A stretch of DNA of 64,000 nt from Accumulibacter phosphatis (GTDB lineage Bacteria; Pseudomonadota; Gammaproteobacteria; Burkholderiales; Rhodocyclaceae), in assembly GCF_000024165.1 (NCBI RefSeq), contig NC_013194.1, forward strand, positions 1,364,001-1,428,000. The letters are read 5' to 3'. Shown here piece by piece: positions 44,373 to 53,906 of the stretch; the first letter of the stretch is position 1, and each line of letters opens with the position of its first letter. Below the pieces are notes generated by a model. It made no database searches. It worked only from the letters and a program-made list of their open reading frames with translations, and was not told where the DNA came from. Made by a program: the position numbers and the translations under genes.

Positions 44373-45578
44373 ATGACCCAGCCTGACTACGATTTACCCG
44401 ACGCCACAGGCCATTTTGGCCAGTACGGTGGCGTCTTCGTCGCCGAAACCCTGATCGGTGCACTCGACGAACTCAAGGAGGCTTACGCCGCCGCTCAGCG
44501 CGATCCTCAATTCGTCGCCGAATTCGATTACGACCTCAGACACTATGTCGGTCGGCCAAGTCCGCTCTACCATGCGCGGCGGTGGTCGGAGGTACTCGGC
44601 GGCGCCCAGATCTATCTCAAACGCGAAGACCTGAATCACACCGGTGCCCACAAGATCAACAACTGCATCGGTCAGGCGATGCTGGCGCGGCGGATGCATA
44701 AACCACGCGTCATCGCCGAGACGGGTGCCGGTCAGCATGGTGTCGCAACGGCGACCGTCGCCGCGCGCTATGGCATGGAATGCGTTGTCTACATGGGTTC
44801 GGAAGATATCAGACGGCAAGCCGCCAACGTCTACCGGATGAAACTGCTCGGCGCGACCGTCGTGCCGGTCGAGAGTGGTTCAAGGACGCTCAAGGACGCG
44901 TTGAATGAAGCAATGCGCGACTGGGTCACCAATGTCTCCAACACGTTCTACATCATCGGTACGGTGGCCGGCCCGCATCCCTATCCGATGATGGTGCGCG
45001 ATTTTCAGTCGGTCATCGGCCGCGAGGCGATCGCCCAAATGCAGGAGCAGTGCGGCCGTCAACCCGACGCCGTGATTGCCTGCGTCGGCGGTGGCTCGAA
45101 CGCGATGGGCATTTTCCACCCCTATATTCCGGTTGCCGGTGTGCGTCTGATCGGCGTCGAGGCGGCCGGCGAAGGCATCGCGACGGGACGGCATGCGGCC
45201 TCGTTGACGGCAGGGCGGCCAGGCGTGCTGCACGGTAACCGGACCTATCTGCTGCAGGATCAGGACGGTCAGATCATCGAGACGCATTCGATTTCGGCCG
45301 GCCTCGATTATCCGGGCGTCGGCCCGGAGCACGCCTGGCTCAAGGATAGCGGCCGGGCGGAGTATGTCGGAGTCAGCGATAGCGAGGCGCTGCAGGCCTT
45401 TCACGATCTGTGTCGCCTCGAAGGCATCATTCCGGCGCTCGAATCGAGCCATGCCCTGGCCTACGCCAGCCGATTGGCGCCGACCTTGCCGCAGGACAGG
45501 ATACTGCTGGTCAACCTCTCCGGTCGTGGTGACAAGGACATGCACACCGTTGCCGAAAAATCGGGAATCACCTTCTGA
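44373..45578 (+). CDS. trpB: Tryptophan synthase beta chain
   Basis: Condenses indole and serine to tryptophan using PLP. 401 residues from ATG 44373, whose ribosome site AAGGA lies 9 bases upstream; an in-frame GTG at 44367 is too close to it. The PLP lysine is in REDLNHTGAHKINNC (near 91), with the glycine loop CVGGGSNAMGIF and C-terminal LVNLSGRGDKDMHTV. It is followed by trpA after 2 bases, allowing the alpha-beta complex to be made together. Confidence 0.97.
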   Translation: MTQPDYDLPDATGHFGQYGGVFVAETLIGALDELKEAYAAAQRDPQFVAEFDYDLRHYVGRPSPLYHARRWSEVLGGAQIYLKREDLNHTGAHKINNCIGQAMLARRMHKPRVIAETGAGQHGVATATVAARYGMECVVYMGSEDIRRQAANVYRMKLLGATVVPVESGSRTLKDALNEAMRDWVTNVSNTFYIIGTVAGPHPYPMMVRDFQSVIGREAIAQMQEQCGRQPDAVIACVGGGSNAMGIFHPYIPVAGVRLIGVEAAGEGIATGRHAASLTAGRPGVLHGNRTYLLQDQDGQIIETHSISAGLDYPGVGPEHAWLKDSGRAEYVGVSDSEALQAFHDLCRLEGIIPALESSHALAYASRLAPTLPQDRILLVNLSGRGDKDMHTVAEKSGITF

Positions 45579-45580
45579 CC

Positions 45581-46399
45581 ATGTCGAAAATACAGGCTGT
45601 ATTCGAACGCCTCCAGGCGCGCGGGCGCAAGGCGCTGATTCCGTTCATCACTGCGGGAGATCCGGCGCCGGAGCTGACCGTACCGCTGCTGCATACGCTG
45701 GTGCAAGCGGGGGCCGACATCATCGAACTTGGCGTCCCGTTCTCCGACCCGATGGCTGATGGACCAACCATCCAGCGTGCCTCCGAGCGAGCGCTGGCGA
45801 AGGGCGTGAGTCTGCGCCACGTACTTGGGATGGTGGCCAATTTTCGCGCCGACGACAACGAAACACCAATCGTGCTCATGGGCTACGCCAATCCGATCGA
45901 GTCGATGGGTCTTGAAGCCTTTGCCGCGGCCTCGTTTGATGCCGGTGTGGACGGCGTCCTGGTCGTTGACTATCCACCCGAGGAAGCTGTCGAGTTCGCA
46001 CAGACCTTGCACCGGCACGCGCTCGATCCGATCTTCCTGTTGGCGCCGACATCCAGCGAGGCGCGCATGACGCAGGTCGGTGCGCTGGCCAGCGGCTACA
46101 TCTACTACGTGTCGCTGAAGGGCGTTACCGGCTCGGCGGCGCTGGATGTTGCGGCCGTCGCCGCACGCATTCCGGAGATCCGCGCACGCACCGGCGTTCC
46201 CGTCGGCGTTGGTTTCGGCATCCGTGATGCGGCGACAGCGGCGGCAGTCGCGGAACTGGCCGATGCGGTCGTCATCGGTAGCCGGATCATCGAAGAAATC
46301 GAACAGTCGCCGTCCGACAAGGTGTGTGTCAACGTCGGCACCCTGGTGGACGCCATTCGCCGTGCGATGGATGCCGCGGTGTCGCGAGGACAAGCATGA
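45581..46399 (+). CDS. trpA: Tryptophan synthase alpha chain
   Basis: Releases indole from indole-3-glycerol phosphate. 272 residues: ALIPFITAGDPAPE, catalytic Glu in IIELGVPFSDPMADGPTIQ, catalytic Asp in GVDGVLVVDYPPEE, YYVSLKGVTG and VGFGIRDAATA. Its stop overlaps the accD start (ATGA). Confidence 0.97.
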   Translation: MSKIQAVFERLQARGRKALIPFITAGDPAPELTVPLLHTLVQAGADIIELGVPFSDPMADGPTIQRASERALAKGVSLRHVLGMVANFRADDNETPIVLMGYANPIESMGLEAFAAASFDAGVDGVLVVDYPPEEAVEFAQTLHRHALDPIFLLAPTSSEARMTQVGALASGYIYYVSLKGVTGSAALDVAAVAARIPEIRARTGVPVGVGFGIRDAATAAAVAELADAVVIGSRIIEEIEQSPSDKVCVNVGTLVDAIRRAMDAAVSRGQA

Positions 46400-47268
46400 G
46401 CTGGCTCAACAAACCGCTACCGCCGAAGATCAAGCGTAACGACAATGGCGTCGCCCGCAAGTCGTCCCTGCCCGAAGGTCTGTGGAGCAAGTGCGTGGCG
46501 TGCGAGGCCGTGCTCTACGCCACCGACCTCGCGAACAACAGCAACGTCTGCCCCAAGTGTGGTCATCACAAACGTCTTGACTCGCGGGCCCGCATCGACC
46601 TGCTGCTCGATACGGAAGGGCGTGCGGAAATTGGTGCCGAGGTCCTGCCGGTGGATTCCCTGTCGTTCAAGGACAGTCGTCGCTATGTGGATCGCCTGCA
46701 GGACGCGACGGCGGCAACCGGCGAGACGGACGCTCTGGTGGTGATGCGCGGCACGATCCGGACGCTGCCCGTGGTCCTGGCCGTCTTCGAGTTCGATTTC
46801 ATGGGTGGGTCGATGGGTTCGGTGCTTGGCGAGCGCTTCGCGCGTGGCGTGCAGGCGGCGGTCGAACACCACGTGCCGTTCATCTGCGTCACCGCGTCGG
46901 GCGGGGCACGCATGCAGGAAGGTCTTTTCTCGCTGATGCAGATGGCGAAGACGACGGCGATCCTGACCCGGCTGACGGAAGCGGGGCTGCCCTTCATCTC
47001 GATCCTGACCGACCCGACGATGGGCGGCGTGTCGGCTTCGTTCGCCTTCATTGGCGATGTCGTGATTGCCGAGCCAGGCGCTCTGATCGGCTTTGCCGGC
47101 CCGCGGGTCATCGAGCAAACCGTCCGCGAGACGCTTCCCGAGGGGTTTCAGCGATCCGAGTTCCTGCTCGAAAAAGGCGCAGTCGACATGATCGTCGACC
47201 GCCGGGAAATGAAAAACCGGGTTGCATCGTTGCTGGCCCTGCTGCAGAAGCGACCCGCGTTGTCGTGA
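46396..47268 (+). CDS. accD: Acetyl-CoA carboxylase carboxyltransferase beta subunit
   Basis: Part of the enzyme that makes malonyl-CoA, the committed step of fatty-acid synthesis. 290 residues: an N-terminal zinc ribbon with two CxxC pairs (WSKCVACEAV and NVCPKCGHH), then the crotonase-like core (FEFDFMGGSMGSVLGERF, TASGGARMQEGL, IGFAGPRVIEQT). The trpA-accD-folC order is widespread in proteobacteria. Confidence 0.97.
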   Translation: MSWLNKPLPPKIKRNDNGVARKSSLPEGLWSKCVACEAVLYATDLANNSNVCPKCGHHKRLDSRARIDLLLDTEGRAEIGAEVLPVDSLSFKDSRRYVDRLQDATAATGETDALVVMRGTIRTLPVVLAVFEFDFMGGSMGSVLGERFARGVQAAVEHHVPFICVTASGGARMQEGLFSLMQMAKTTAILTRLTEAGLPFISILTDPTMGGVSASFAFIGDVVIAEPGALIGFAGPRVIEQTVRETLPEGFQRSEFLLEKGAVDMIVDRREMKNRVASLLALLQKRPALS

Positions 47269-47278
47269 GGGACGCGGC

Positions 47279-48619
47279 GTGACCGCCGAGGAAGGCAGGG
47301 AGCAGTCGGCTGCACCTACAGGCGAGGCCCCGGAGCCCTCTACTTTGACGGCGTGGCTGGCGCATCTCGAAGGCCTCCACCCCAGGGGACAGGCGGGAAT
47401 CGAACTGGGATTGGAGCGGGTGCTGCGTGTCAAGGAAGCTCTGGCTCAGGAACCCGCCTGCCCTGTGATAACCGTCGGCGGTACGAACGGCAAGGGGTCG
47501 ACTTGCGCGTATCTCGAGGCCGTCTACTCGTTCGCCGGCTACCGGGTTGGCTGCTACACTTCGCCGCATCTACTCGTCTACAACGAGCGGGTGCGCGTGG
47601 ATCGCCTGCCCGTAGACGACCGCGCGCTGTGCGAGGCTTTTGCGCGAGTCGAGGCGGCGAGACTGGCTTCCGGCGGCATAGCGCTGACCTATTTCGAATT
47701 CGGAACCCTGGCCGCTCTGGAAGTGTTCCGTGCGCGCGAGGTCGAGGTCATCATTCTCGAAGTCGGGCTGGGCGGCCGGCTTGATGCGGTCAATTGTTAC
47801 GACGCGAGTTGCGCGGTGGTGACCAGTATTGCTCTCGATCACACCGACTGGCTGGGCCCGACGCGAACGACCATCGGTTTTGAGAAAGCGGGCATCTACC
47901 GGGCCGGCAAACCGGCGATCTGTGCCGATCCCGACCCGCCGCCATCGCTGATCGAGCATGCGCTGGCGATTGGTGCCGACCTGCACCTGATCGGGCGTGA
48001 TTTCGGGTACTTCGGCGACAGACAGCAATGGACATTCTGGGGGCGTCATGGGCTGCGCCGTGGTGGTCTCGCCAATCCCGCCCTGCGGGGCGCCTGTCAG
48101 ATGCGCAACGCCAGCGCCGCTCTGGCTGCCATCGAACTTCTCAGGTCGCAACTGCCCGCGTCGATGCAGGCGGTACGGCGTGGCCTCGTCGATTTTCAGT
48201 TGCCCGGGCGTTTCCAGGTTCTCCCGGGGCGGCCGGTGGTCGTCCTCGATGTGGCGCACAATCCGCAGGCCGTTGTCGGCTTGGTCGACAACCTCGGTGA
48301 CATGGGTTTCTTCGCCCGCACCATCGCTGTCGTCGGGATGCTTGCCGACAAGGACATTGCCGGTTCACTGGCGCCGCTGGCGGGCAGGGTTGACTTGTGG
48401 CTGCTGGCCGATCTCGACCTACCGCGTGGTGCGTCGGCTGCCTTTCTGGCGGACGTGGTGACGGCCGCCACCTTGGGTGGCCATGTCGAGTGTCTCGCTT
48501 CACCCTCTCTGGCTTTCCAGCGTTCTGTCAAGCTGGCCGGGGAAAATGATAGAATTGTGGTTTTTGGATCGTTCTACACGGTCGCGGCGGCCATGCACAG
48601 CATGCAGAATGGCCGCTGA
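47279..48619 (+). CDS. folC: Dihydrofolate synthase / folylpolyglutamate synthase
   Basis: Adds glutamate to dihydropteroate and folates. 446 residues from GTG 47279, with no better start nearby. The Mur-ligase P-loop VGGTNGKGSTCAYLE is near 70-80, with the folate loop TSPHLLVYNERVRV, EVGLGGRLDAVNCYD and the C-terminal LDVAHNPQAVVGL. It lies between accD and the SPOR protein, the usual order. Confidence 0.93.
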   Translation: MTAEEGREQSAAPTGEAPEPSTLTAWLAHLEGLHPRGQAGIELGLERVLRVKEALAQEPACPVITVGGTNGKGSTCAYLEAVYSFAGYRVGCYTSPHLLVYNERVRVDRLPVDDRALCEAFARVEAARLASGGIALTYFEFGTLAALEVFRAREVEVIILEVGLGGRLDAVNCYDASCAVVTSIALDHTDWLGPTRTTIGFEKAGIYRAGKPAICADPDPPPSLIEHALAIGADLHLIGRDFGYFGDRQQWTFWGRHGLRRGGLANPALRGACQMRNASAALAAIELLRSQLPASMQAVRRGLVDFQLPGRFQVLPGRPVVVLDVAHNPQAVVGLVDNLGDMGFFARTIAVVGMLADKDIAGSLAPLAGRVDLWLLADLDLPRGASAAFLADVVTAATLGGHVECLASPSLAFQRSVKLAGENDRIVVFGSFYTVAAAMHSMQNGR

Positions 48620-48646
48620 ACGAAGCGAGTGGGCGCCACGATACCG

Positions 48647-49660
48647 ATGACTGAATCCTCTGACCCGCAACTGCAACTCAAGAAACGGGCTCGTCGCCGC
48701 CTCGTCGGCGCAGTCGCTTTTGCTGGCCTGGCTGCGGTGGTCTTGCCGATGGTCATGGATGAGGAACCGAAACAGCGGCTTCAGGACGTCCAGATACGCA
48801 TTCCCGGTCAGGAACAGGTGCCCGTGAGACCAGCTGAGCCTGCCCGTGCGGCCTTGCCGACGCCTTCGGGTGCGCCCGTGGCGAGTGCCGAGCAGGCGGC
48901 TGTAGGGACTTCGCACGATGCCGCCGAAAAGTCACAGGCAATCGTGCCGACGGCAAAGCTCTCCGGTACCGCGCCGGCCGACAAGGGGGCGGACAAGGCC
49001 CCGGAGAAGAAAGTGGCGAAGCCGCCCGAGAGGCTGGCGGAACAATCTCCCGAGAAAAAAGCCGTCAAGCCCGTCGACAAGACCCCCGACAAACAGCCGG
49101 TCGTAAAGAAGATCGACAAGCCGGCGGAGAAGCCGGAAGTCAAGAAGGCCGAGAAGCCGACTCCGAAGCCAGTCGAGAAAGCGGTGGAGAAGCCAGCGGA
49201 GAAGCCGGTGACGAAAGCCGTTGAGAAACCGGTCGAGAAGCCGGTCTCCAGGCCACTGGACAAGGCTGTCGACGACGCCAGCAAGCCGGCAGCCGACAAA
49301 CCGGGAGAGAAACCCGTTGACGAAGGTGCCAAGCCTGCGGCGGACGAGTCGGCGCGCCCCGCCAGCGCGGCCCCGCCGGCCGGCAAGACAGCCGCAGCGG
49401 TGCCAGCGCCGGCGCCAGCGAAACCCGGTGGGCAGCATGTCATTCTGATCGGGGCCTTTGCCAATCCCGAGAATGTCAAACAGTTGCAGGGCAAGATCGG
49501 TGGACTGGGCGTCAGCACCTACACCGAGATGCTCAACTCGCCGGATGGCGCCAAGACGCGAGTGCGCGCCGGTCCTTTTCCCACTCGCGAGGCCGCCGAC
49601 AATGCTCTCGAAAAGTTGAAGCGCAGTGGCATCAATGGAGTTGTCGCCGGCAGGCAATGA
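48647..49660 (+). CDS. SPOR-domain protein (DedD-like)
   Basis: 337 residues from ATG 48647 (GTG 48629 possible). A basic N-terminus and one membrane helix (~20-36) are followed by about 170 residues of Lys/Pro/Glu/Ala-rich repeats (KPVEKP, EKPAEKP variants) forming an extended periplasmic tether. The C-terminal SPOR domain (~263-337; HVILIGAFANPENVKQL, TRVRAGPFPTREAADNAL) binds denuded peptidoglycan at the division site. This corresponds to DedD in other proteobacteria, which also lies between folC and cvpA. Confidence 0.9.
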   Translation: MTESSDPQLQLKKRARRRLVGAVAFAGLAAVVLPMVMDEEPKQRLQDVQIRIPGQEQVPVRPAEPARAALPTPSGAPVASAEQAAVGTSHDAAEKSQAIVPTAKLSGTAPADKGADKAPEKKVAKPPERLAEQSPEKKAVKPVDKTPDKQPVVKKIDKPAEKPEVKKAEKPTPKPVEKAVEKPAEKPVTKAVEKPVEKPVSRPLDKAVDDASKPAADKPGEKPVDEGAKPAADESARPASAAPPAGKTAAAVPAPAPAKPGGQHVILIGAFANPENVKQLQGKIGGLGVSTYTEMLNSPDGAKTRVRAGPFPTREAADNALEKLKRSGINGVVAGRQ

Positions 49661-50145
49661 CAGTCTTCGATTATTCCGTGGTGATGGTCGTCGCTGCTTC
49701 GCTGTTGCTCGGCATGTGGCGCGGCGTGGTGGGCGAGATCATCGCCCTCGTGGCGTGGATCCTGGCTTTCCTGGCGGCAAGGGCCTGGGGCGCGGAACTT
49801 GCCCTAGGGTTCTCGGCGATTGCCGATCCAACCCTGCGCATCGTCGCCGGGTGGGTCGCAGTCTTCGTGATCGTGCTCATCGCCATGGCTCTTCTGCGCA
49901 TGGTCGTACAGGGCCTGCTCAAGGCCTTGGGGATGACCGTTACCGACCGCCTGCTCGGCGTCATGTTCGGTGTGGCGCGGGGTCTGGTCATCGTCCTGGC
50001 CTTCGTGGCGGTTGGCGGCATGACGTCCTTGCCGAAAGAGAAATGGTGGAGCGAGGCGTACTTCGCTGCTCCGCTGGAAACGGCGGTGCTGGCCAGCAGG
50101 CCCTGGTTGCCGACGGACGTGGCTAAACGAATCAGGTTCGGTTAG
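49657..50145 (+). CDS. cvpA: CvpA family membrane protein
   Basis: 162 residues with four hydrophobic helices; it begins MTVFDYSVVMVVAASLLLGMWRGVVGE, the typical CvpA opening. It overlaps the SPOR gene by 4 bases and lies 9 bases before purF. CvpA is needed for colicin V export in E. coli and is linked to envelope stress tolerance; its biochemical role is unclear. Confidence 0.92.
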   Translation: MTVFDYSVVMVVAASLLLGMWRGVVGEIIALVAWILAFLAARAWGAELALGFSAIADPTLRIVAGWVAVFVIVLIAMALLRMVVQGLLKALGMTVTDRLLGVMFGVARGLVIVLAFVAVGGMTSLPKEKWWSEAYFAAPLETAVLASRPWLPTDVAKRIRFG

Positions 50146-50154
50146 GAACAGACT

Positions 50155-51681
50155 ATGTGCGGGATTCTCGGGGTGGTCGCCACCACGGCGGTAAACCAGT
50201 TGCTGTATGATGGTCTGATGGTCCTGCAGCACCGAGGTCAGGATGCCGCCGGTATTGCGACGGCCGAGGATGATGCGTTCCACATGCACAAGGGTTCGGG
50301 CTTGGTGCGCGACGTTTTCCGCACCCGCAACATGCGGGCCTTGCCGGGCAACATGGGCATCGCCCACTGTCGCTACCCCACCGCCGGTTCGGCGTTCGAT
50401 GCCGCACTCTCGCAGCCCTTTTATGTCAACTCGCCGTTCGGGATAGTCCTTGGGCACAACGGCAACCTGACCAACACCGAACAGTTGAAGGAGGAGATGT
50501 TCCGTCAGGACTTGCGGCACATCAACACCAGCTCCGACTCGGAAGTCCTGCTCAATGCGCTGGCGCACGAGTTGCAGGCGACAGCCCAGGGCTGCCGCCT
50601 GGATCTCGATACGATCTTCGCCGCCGTCGCCGCCGTTCATCGTCGTTGCCGGGGAGCCTATGCGGTGGTCGCAATGATCGCCGGTTATGGCATGCTGGCG
50701 TTCCGCGATCCATTCGGCATCCGCCCGCTGGTCTTCGGCACCAACGAGACTCCCGAAGGCACGGAGTATCTTTTCGCTTCCGAGTCGGTGGCGCTCGACA
50801 CCCTCGGTTTCCAGGTGCTTCGGGATGTTGCTCCCGGCGAAGCGATCTTCATCGACCTGGAGCACCGCATGCATCAGCGTCAGTGCGCCGTGACTTCGAC
50901 ACTCTCGCCCTGTATCTTCGAATTTGTCTACCTGGCACGCCCAGACTCGGTGATCGACGGCGTGTCCGTCTATGAGGCGCGTTTGCGGATGGGTGAGCAT
51001 CTGGCAGACAAGTTGATCAAACGCATTCCGGTCGATCAGATCGATGTGGTCATCCCGATCCCCGACTCGAGCCGTCCTTCGGCAATGCAGCTGGCCCAGC
51101 GCATCGGCGTCCCGTATCGCGAAGGTTTCGTCAAGAACCGCTATATCGGACGTACTTTCATCATGCCTGGTCAGGCGACGCGCAAGCGGTCGGTACGGCA
51201 GAAACTCAACACCGTGGCGCAGGAATTCAAAGGCAAACGCGTCCTCCTGGTCGATGATTCGATCGTGCGCGGAACGACGAGCCGCGAGATCGTCGAGATG
51301 GCACGCGCCGCCGGCGCGCTGAAGGTTTACTTCGCTTCGGCGTCGCCGCCCGTGCGCTTTCCGAACGTTTACGGAATCGACATGCCGACACGTGGCGAAC
51401 TCATTGCCACCGGTCGTACCGGCGAGGAGATCGCCCTCGAGATCGGCGCCGACGCGCTGGTCTATCAGGATCTGGACGCGCTGAAAGCGTCGATTCGTGA
51501 GCTCAAGCCGGCGCTCGCCAGCTTCGACACCTCCTGCTTTGATGGTACTTACGTTACTGGCGATGTCAGCCTGGAGTACCTCAACGCCATCGAACTGGCG
51601 CGGGAGGGTCACCATGCCTTGACCAAGGACGATCGTTGGACGTCAAGGCAGTTGCAACTCAACCTGATGTCGGTGGACTGA
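50155..51681 (+). CDS. purF: Amidophosphoribosyltransferase
   Basis: First committed step of purine synthesis: PRPP plus glutamine to phosphoribosylamine. 508 residues. The N-terminal nucleophile Cys2 is in MCGILGVV (no propeptide), with LQHRGQDAAGI, GHNGNLTN and NTSSDSE for the glutaminase half. IPIPDSSRPSAMQLA and the PRPP motif VLLVDDSIVRGTTS mark the phosphoribosyltransferase half. It is co-transcribed with cvpA, as in E. coli. Confidence 0.97.
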   Translation: MCGILGVVATTAVNQLLYDGLMVLQHRGQDAAGIATAEDDAFHMHKGSGLVRDVFRTRNMRALPGNMGIAHCRYPTAGSAFDAALSQPFYVNSPFGIVLGHNGNLTNTEQLKEEMFRQDLRHINTSSDSEVLLNALAHELQATAQGCRLDLDTIFAAVAAVHRRCRGAYAVVAMIAGYGMLAFRDPFGIRPLVFGTNETPEGTEYLFASESVALDTLGFQVLRDVAPGEAIFIDLEHRMHQRQCAVTSTLSPCIFEFVYLARPDSVIDGVSVYEARLRMGEHLADKLIKRIPVDQIDVVIPIPDSSRPSAMQLAQRIGVPYREGFVKNRYIGRTFIMPGQATRKRSVRQKLNTVAQEFKGKRVLLVDDSIVRGTTSREIVEMARAAGALKVYFASASPPVRFPNVYGIDMPTRGELIATGRTGEEIALEIGADALVYQDLDALKASIRELKPALASFDTSCFDGTYVTGDVSLEYLNAIELAREGHHALTKDDRWTSRQLQLNLMSVD

Positions 51682-51686
51682 AGTCG

Positions 51687-52868
51687 ATGGCACTCGATCG
51701 CAACTATTCCCTCGAAACGCTGGCCGTGCGCGAGGGCCAGGAACGCAGCCAGTTCAACGAGCACAGCGAGGCCCTGTACCTGACATCGAGCTTTGTCTTC
51801 GACAGCGCGGCGCAGGCTGCTGCACGCTTTTCGGGGGAGGAAGCCGGCAACGTCTACTCGCGCTTCACCAATCCGACGGTGGCCGCTTTCCAGGATCGTC
51901 TGGCAGCCCTCGAGGGCGCCGAGGCGTGCGTGGCCACGGCGTCGGGAATGTCGGCCATTCTCTCTCTGGTCATGGCGCTGTGCAGCAGCGGCGACCACGT
52001 GGTCGCGTCGACGGGCCTGTTCGGAGCCACGCAGCAATTGCTCGGCACCATCATGCCGCGCTTCGGCATCCGTACGACCTTTGTTGCGCAGACCGATGTC
52101 GCCGCGTGGCACGCGGCGATACAGCCTGAAACGAAGATGTTCTTCCTCGAAACCCCGTCGAATCCGCTGACCGAAATCGCCGACATCGCCGCGCTGGTGG
52201 GCATCGCGCGCGCGCAGGGTGTCCTGGTGGCGGTCGATAACTGCTTTTGCACGCCGATTCTGCAACGACCGCTCGACCTGGGCGCCGATCTGGTCGTCCA
52301 TTCGGCGACCAAGTTTCTTGACGGTCAAGGGCGGGTCCTCGGCGGTGCTGTTGCCGGGCCCAGGCTACTCACCGACGAGGTGTTCAAGTTTCTGCGAACC
52401 GCCGGGCCGACGCTTTCCGCCTTCAACGCCTGGGTGCTGCTGAAAGGGCTGGAGACGCTCCAGATTCGCCTCGAAGCGCAATCGGCGAAGGCCATGCAAC
52501 TGGCGTTGTGGCTGGAGAAGCATCCCAGCGTGGCACGGGTTTACTATCCCGGCTTGCCCTCGCATCCACAGTTCGAACTGGCGCGACGGCAACAGAAGAG
52601 CGGTGGTGCGATCGTCTCCTTTACTGTCAAGGGAGCGCGCGCCGAAGCCTGGAAGGTCGTCGATAGCTGTCGTCTGCTGTCGATCACCGCCAACCTCGGG
52701 GATACGAAGACGACCCTGACGCATCCCGCTTCGACCACGCATGGCCGGCTTACGCCCGAACAGCGCGCCGCCGCGGGCATCGGCGACGACCTGCTGCGCA
52801 TTGCTGTCGGTCTCGAGGCCGTGGTCGATCTGCAGACCGACCTCGAAATCGGCCTGTCGTCGATCTAG
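51687..52868 (+). CDS. metZ: O-succinylhomoserine sulfhydrylase
   Basis: Makes homocysteine directly from O-succinylhomoserine and sulfide with PLP. 393 residues of the Cys/Met-metabolism PLP family: YSRFTNPTVAAFQDRLAALEG, TASGMSAILSL, LETPSNPL, AVDNCFCTPILQRPL and the PLP lysine in VHSATKFLDGQ. The purF-metZ order is standard for betaproteobacteria. The 3' end overlaps the convergent membrane-protein gene by 4 bases. Confidence 0.94.
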   Translation: MALDRNYSLETLAVREGQERSQFNEHSEALYLTSSFVFDSAAQAAARFSGEEAGNVYSRFTNPTVAAFQDRLAALEGAEACVATASGMSAILSLVMALCSSGDHVVASTGLFGATQQLLGTIMPRFGIRTTFVAQTDVAAWHAAIQPETKMFFLETPSNPLTEIADIAALVGIARAQGVLVAVDNCFCTPILQRPLDLGADLVVHSATKFLDGQGRVLGGAVAGPRLLTDEVFKFLRTAGPTLSAFNAWVLLKGLETLQIRLEAQSAKAMQLALWLEKHPSVARVYYPGLPSHPQFELARRQQKSGGAIVSFTVKGARAEAWKVVDSCRLLSITANLGDTKTTLTHPASTTHGRLTPEQRAAAGIGDDLLRIAVGLEAVVDLQTDLEIGLSSI

Positions 52869-53164
52869 CGGTTGCCGCCGGAGGGCTCGCGGCGTTTCGG
52901 CCGGGCCAGATCGTCACGATCGCCGGCGGCTTGTTTCAGCGCATCCTTGGCCGGTTGCGGCATCATGAAATAGGTCATCAGGCTCGAGCACATACAGATC
53001 ATCCAGAAGAGCAGGAAACCCGTCGAGTAGGTGGCTGTCGGCGACCATTCGACGAGTTCGCCGAACAGGTACAACTGCCGCGGATCGATCATCGTGAAAA
53101 ACAGCGTCTCGGCGATGCCGGCGGCGATAAAGGCCGGCCACATGACCCAGATCACGTGCTTCAT
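52865..53164 (-). CDS. Small membrane protein downstream of leuD
   Basis: 99 residues from ATG 53164, which overlaps the leuD stop (ATGA); an in-frame start at 53179 inside leuD is less likely. Two hydrophobic helices (~4-26 and ~46-66; FLLFWMICMCSSLMTYFMM) are followed by a charged tail. No named family is recognised. It is the last gene of the cimA-leuC-leuD group. Confidence 0.75.
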   Translation of the reverse strand: MKHVIWVMWPAFIAAGIAETLFFTMIDPRQLYLFGELVEWSPTATYSTGFLLFWMICMCSSLMTYFMMPQPAKDALKQAAGDRDDLARPKRREPSGGNR

Positions 53165-53802
53165 GTCTGGAACAGCCATTGCGCCTCGGCCTGGCGCCGC
53201 GCCTCGTAGGCCTTGATCTTGTCGGTGTGCAGCAGGGTCAGGCCGATGTCGTCGAGACCGTTGAAGAGGCGGTGTTTACACTCGCCATCGACGACAAAGG
53301 GAATCACCTCGCCGGCCGGTGTGGTGACCGTTTGCGCGGCGAGATCGAGGCTGAGGCTATAGCCGGCGTGTGCTGCGGTCTCCTGGAACAGTCGATCGAC
53401 AGTGGTGGCAGCCAGAACGATCGGCAGGATGCCGTTCTTGAAGCAGTTGTTGAAGAAGATGTCTGCGAAGCTCGGAGCGATGATGGCGCGGAAGCCATAA
53501 TCCTCGAGCGCCCAAGGCGCGTGCTCACGGCTCGAACCACAGCCGAAATTTTCGCGCGTGAGCAGGATCGACGCACCTTGGTAGCGCGGCTGGTTGAGAA
53601 CGAAATCCGGGTTCAGCGGGCGCGTCGCGCAATCGCGGTCCGGTTCGCCGCGATCCAGGTAGCGCCATTCGTCGAAAGCGTTGGGGCCGAAGCCCGAGCG
53701 CTTGATCGACTTGAGAAACTGTTTGGGGATGATCGCGTCAGTATCGACATTGGCGCGGTCGAGCGGGGCGACCAGACCCTGCAGGGTGGTGAACGGTTTC
53801 AT
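53161..53802 (-). CDS. leuD: 3-isopropylmalate dehydratase small subunit
   Basis: Small subunit of isopropylmalate isomerase, 213 residues. It begins MKPFTTLQGLVAPLDRANVDTDAIIPKQFLK, with NFGCGSSREHAPWAL and FADIFFNNCFKNGILPI, all diagnostic. Its ATG overlaps the stop of the mini-ORF that fills the leuC-leuD gap, and its stop overlaps the next gene. leuB is not adjacent. Confidence 0.97.
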   Translation of the reverse strand: MKPFTTLQGLVAPLDRANVDTDAIIPKQFLKSIKRSGFGPNAFDEWRYLDRGEPDRDCATRPLNPDFVLNQPRYQGASILLTRENFGCGSSREHAPWALEDYGFRAIIAPSFADIFFNNCFKNGILPIVLAATTVDRLFQETAAHAGYSLSLDLAAQTVTTPAGEVIPFVVDGECKHRLFNGLDDIGLTLLHTDKIKAYEARRQAEAQWLFQT

Positions 53803-53906
53803 TTGTCGTCTGCCTTCCGGCTGGCCATGCCAGCCCCTCGAAGATCCAGGTCAATCGCGCGCGCGACTTGGCGTGCGTCGCAGCGGTGAAGAGTGTTTGC
53901 CGTCAT
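53799..53906 (-). CDS. 35-residue mini-ORF linking leuC and leuD
   Basis: ATG 53906 shares one base with the leuC stop (TGATG), and its TGA overlaps the leuD ATG (ATGA), so it exactly bridges the gap. The peptide begins MTANTLHRCDARQVARAIDL. It is basic, with no signal peptide. Many betaproteobacteria carry a small entericidin-like lipoprotein gene at this position; this one lacks a lipobox. It may be a short protein or simply carry ribosomes from leuC to leuD. Confidence 0.45.
   Translation of the reverse strand: MTANTLHRCDARQVARAIDLDLRGAGMASRKADDK

Noticed and set aside
49020..49260. Lys/Pro repeats in the SPOR protein as a separate repeat element
   Set aside because: They are degenerate codon-level repeats of a periplasmic linker, usual for this protein type, not a mobile or regulatory repeat.
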